Of a DNA stretch of 64,000 nt, positions 62,415-64,000 are shown piece after piece. Position numbers and translations under genes: made by a program. This stretch comes from Apostichopus parvimensis (taxonomy: Eukaryota; Echinodermata; Holothuroidea; Aspidochirotida; Stichopodidae): assembly GCA_000934455.1 (NCBI GenBank), contig KN886704.1:35994-99993 (forward strand), given 5' to 3'. Within the stretch, counting starts at the first letter, position 1; every line of letters starts with the position of its first letter. A model generated the notes under the pieces. The model made no database searches and was not told where the DNA came from. It saw only the letters and a program-made list of their open reading frames with translations.

Positions 62415-62475
62415 AAGACCACGAAATCACCGATGCGCTAACAATTATGTAGTGCATCGGTGAGTTCGTGGTCTT
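62415..62475. other. Near-perfect hairpin, 24-nt stem
   Basis: The left arm 62415-62438 pairs with the right arm 62452-62475 at 23 of 24 positions, counting one G-U pair and one A-G mismatch, with a 13-nt loop. The size (61 nt) fits an invertebrate pre-miRNA foldback or a tiny palindromic MITE. It lies outside any gene seen here. Confidence 0.6.
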
Positions 62476-62479
62476 TGTG

Positions 62480-64000
62480 TAATGCCAGATACGTTTGAAT
62501 AGCAGACTCTTCGTTGTTTAAATTTACAATGCAAAGAATGTGTGAAGGCTCCTTAAAAGTTTACAATCGGACAGTTATTCGAAGCCTAAGCTTCCCGGTA
62601 CTACATTCTGCTCTGACATCAAATCCGCTATCTGTCACCATTGGTTGCTCTAACTGCTTTTCAAGTAATATTAAAAAGCTTTCTTTCACTGTAAAGTTGA
62701 TCAGTGAATTGTATTTCAGCAATTTTGAAGAACGGTTTTTGAACTGTGGTTTGGGTGTGTTATGTGCAATGTTATTTACGTACTAACTGGGCACGGTAAT
62801 CTGTTTTACGTAAGTTAGAGATGTGTACGTACTATACATTATGCAATCACCTGTGCGTGTACATGCGTTAGTGTATTTGTTGGGGAAATAGGAGTGCTAA
62901 ATTAAATTTGCTCATTTTGGATATTTTCCGCATAACGTCAATCACTAAATTGATGTATTCGAACAAACGGTGCATTTGGTGAGAAACTGGTGCATTTGAA
63001 TAATTTATTTCTACAATAATAAATTTTCCAATTGTTAGAAAGAGAAATACAAGAACTATGAGGAAATGTATCAACATATTCCACCATACAAATCCTTTAA
63101 GCTTTACTGATGGAATCGATTTCTCCTTTTTTTGTAGTAATGTTATTGATGTAATTACGCATTAGGTGTTTGAATGATAGTACTACACTGTAAAAAAAAT
63201 CGTAAACGTTTCCTTGAAAATGGTTTAAAGTTGCTGCAACCAAAAGTCGGGTTTCCTCAGATTAATCCATAAGATGTTAACCGTATCTTGGTTAAACGTT
63301 CATCCTGTTTTGCGTGTTTCATCATTATTGAGTTGCTGCAACCGAAAACGGTGTTTTCTCCTTAAAAACGCAAGTGTTTTCTTGAAATATTACCACTTTT
63401 AGAGTTACCTTCAACGGATTCAGTTTTAGTCTTCCTAATTTTAGAATTTAGAGATTATCTTTCAATTATCTGGCCAGAATACTATTGACACAGTACATAT
63501 ATTTGCTTGGAAAATTATGTATATGATGGAATTCTCTGCCTTTTAAGATTGATGTGCAGAATAATAACAATGAAAAGTAAGAGCTGTGAGACTGAAAATG
63601 ATACAAACTTGATTTTAAAGTAAGAAATATTTATTAAAACCCAATCAATATTACCATGCAAAGATAATCAATGAAAATTTAAAAATGTACAGTTAAGTAT
63701 TGTATATGTATCACTAAAGATAACAACACATAGGACAAGCACCTATATGTTGTGAAGGGTGGGCTGCTTTTACAAGTGAAACTTAGAGAGTGAGTTTGAA
63801 ACTGACAAAATTGGTCTCCAATACTTTTCTCCTTATTTTAACTCCGACCACCTTTAGCTCTAACACCCATCTTATATACATGACTGAGTAAAATCGTTCT
63901 AATGACATCATTTCATGCCTTGGCAGTGTCAGAATAAAGGGACTGTTAGCATTACACCCCTCACCCATAAAGAACAAAAAACGAATTCAAACAAGTTAAA
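62480..64000. other. Intergenic, nothing supported
   Basis: AT-rich sequence with short open frames on both strands but no recognisable motif, splice-matched exon or repeat end. A short direct repeat (agttgctgcaacc) occurs near 63230 and 63330. Confidence 0.5.

Overview
The window looks like AT-rich invertebrate deuterostome DNA. An echinoderm, most likely a sea cucumber, is my best guess. This rests on the style of its NLR gene, on compact coding exons separated by introns of a few hundred bases up to about 1.7 kb, and on CR1/L2-like LINEs ending in an ATT microsatellite. The species call is inference. Most of the 64 kb is non-coding, repeat-derived or decayed sequence, and no bacterial-style genes are present.

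The main content is one apparently intact gene of 16 coding exons on the + strand (8195-20488). I assembled it by hand from open frames and GT-AG sites. All splice phases agree and the exons sum to 3930 nt (1309 codons plus a stop). It encodes a signal peptide, four Ig-like domains, one transmembrane helix, a short basic linker, a NACHT ATPase with all key motifs, a C-terminal region built from two tandem copies of a four-exon LRR-like module, and a short acidic tail with a tyrosine. NLR proteins are normally cytosolic sensors, so an Ig ectodomain joined through a membrane helix to a NACHT-LRR body is the standout feature. A lone exon of an unrecognised protein lies 0.7 kb upstream (7260-7518). 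A separate signal-peptide plus Ig exon lies on the - strand at 33724-34048.

From 21.5 to 28.8 kb a non-coding block is duplicated in tandem. One copy carries a 1.46 kb TTAA-flanked transposon with a decayed THAP finger, and the other copy preserves the empty target site. A dead LINE lies on the - strand at 29.7-30.8 kb. A nearly full-length but inactivated CR1/L2-like LINE lies at 35.7-39.06 kb.

From 38.95 to about 61.7 kb the sequence is a segmental-duplication field. A super-unit of about 9 kb occurs twice in full and once in part, and carries a 38-bp minisatellite, tRNA-like (SINE) heads, LINE scraps and several candidate short exons. Those exons have conserved splice sites but a mixture of intact and broken frames, which suggests a decaying or recently expanded gene family that I cannot name. 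A hairpin with a 24-nt stem lies at 62415-62475. The last 1.5 kb holds nothing I can support.
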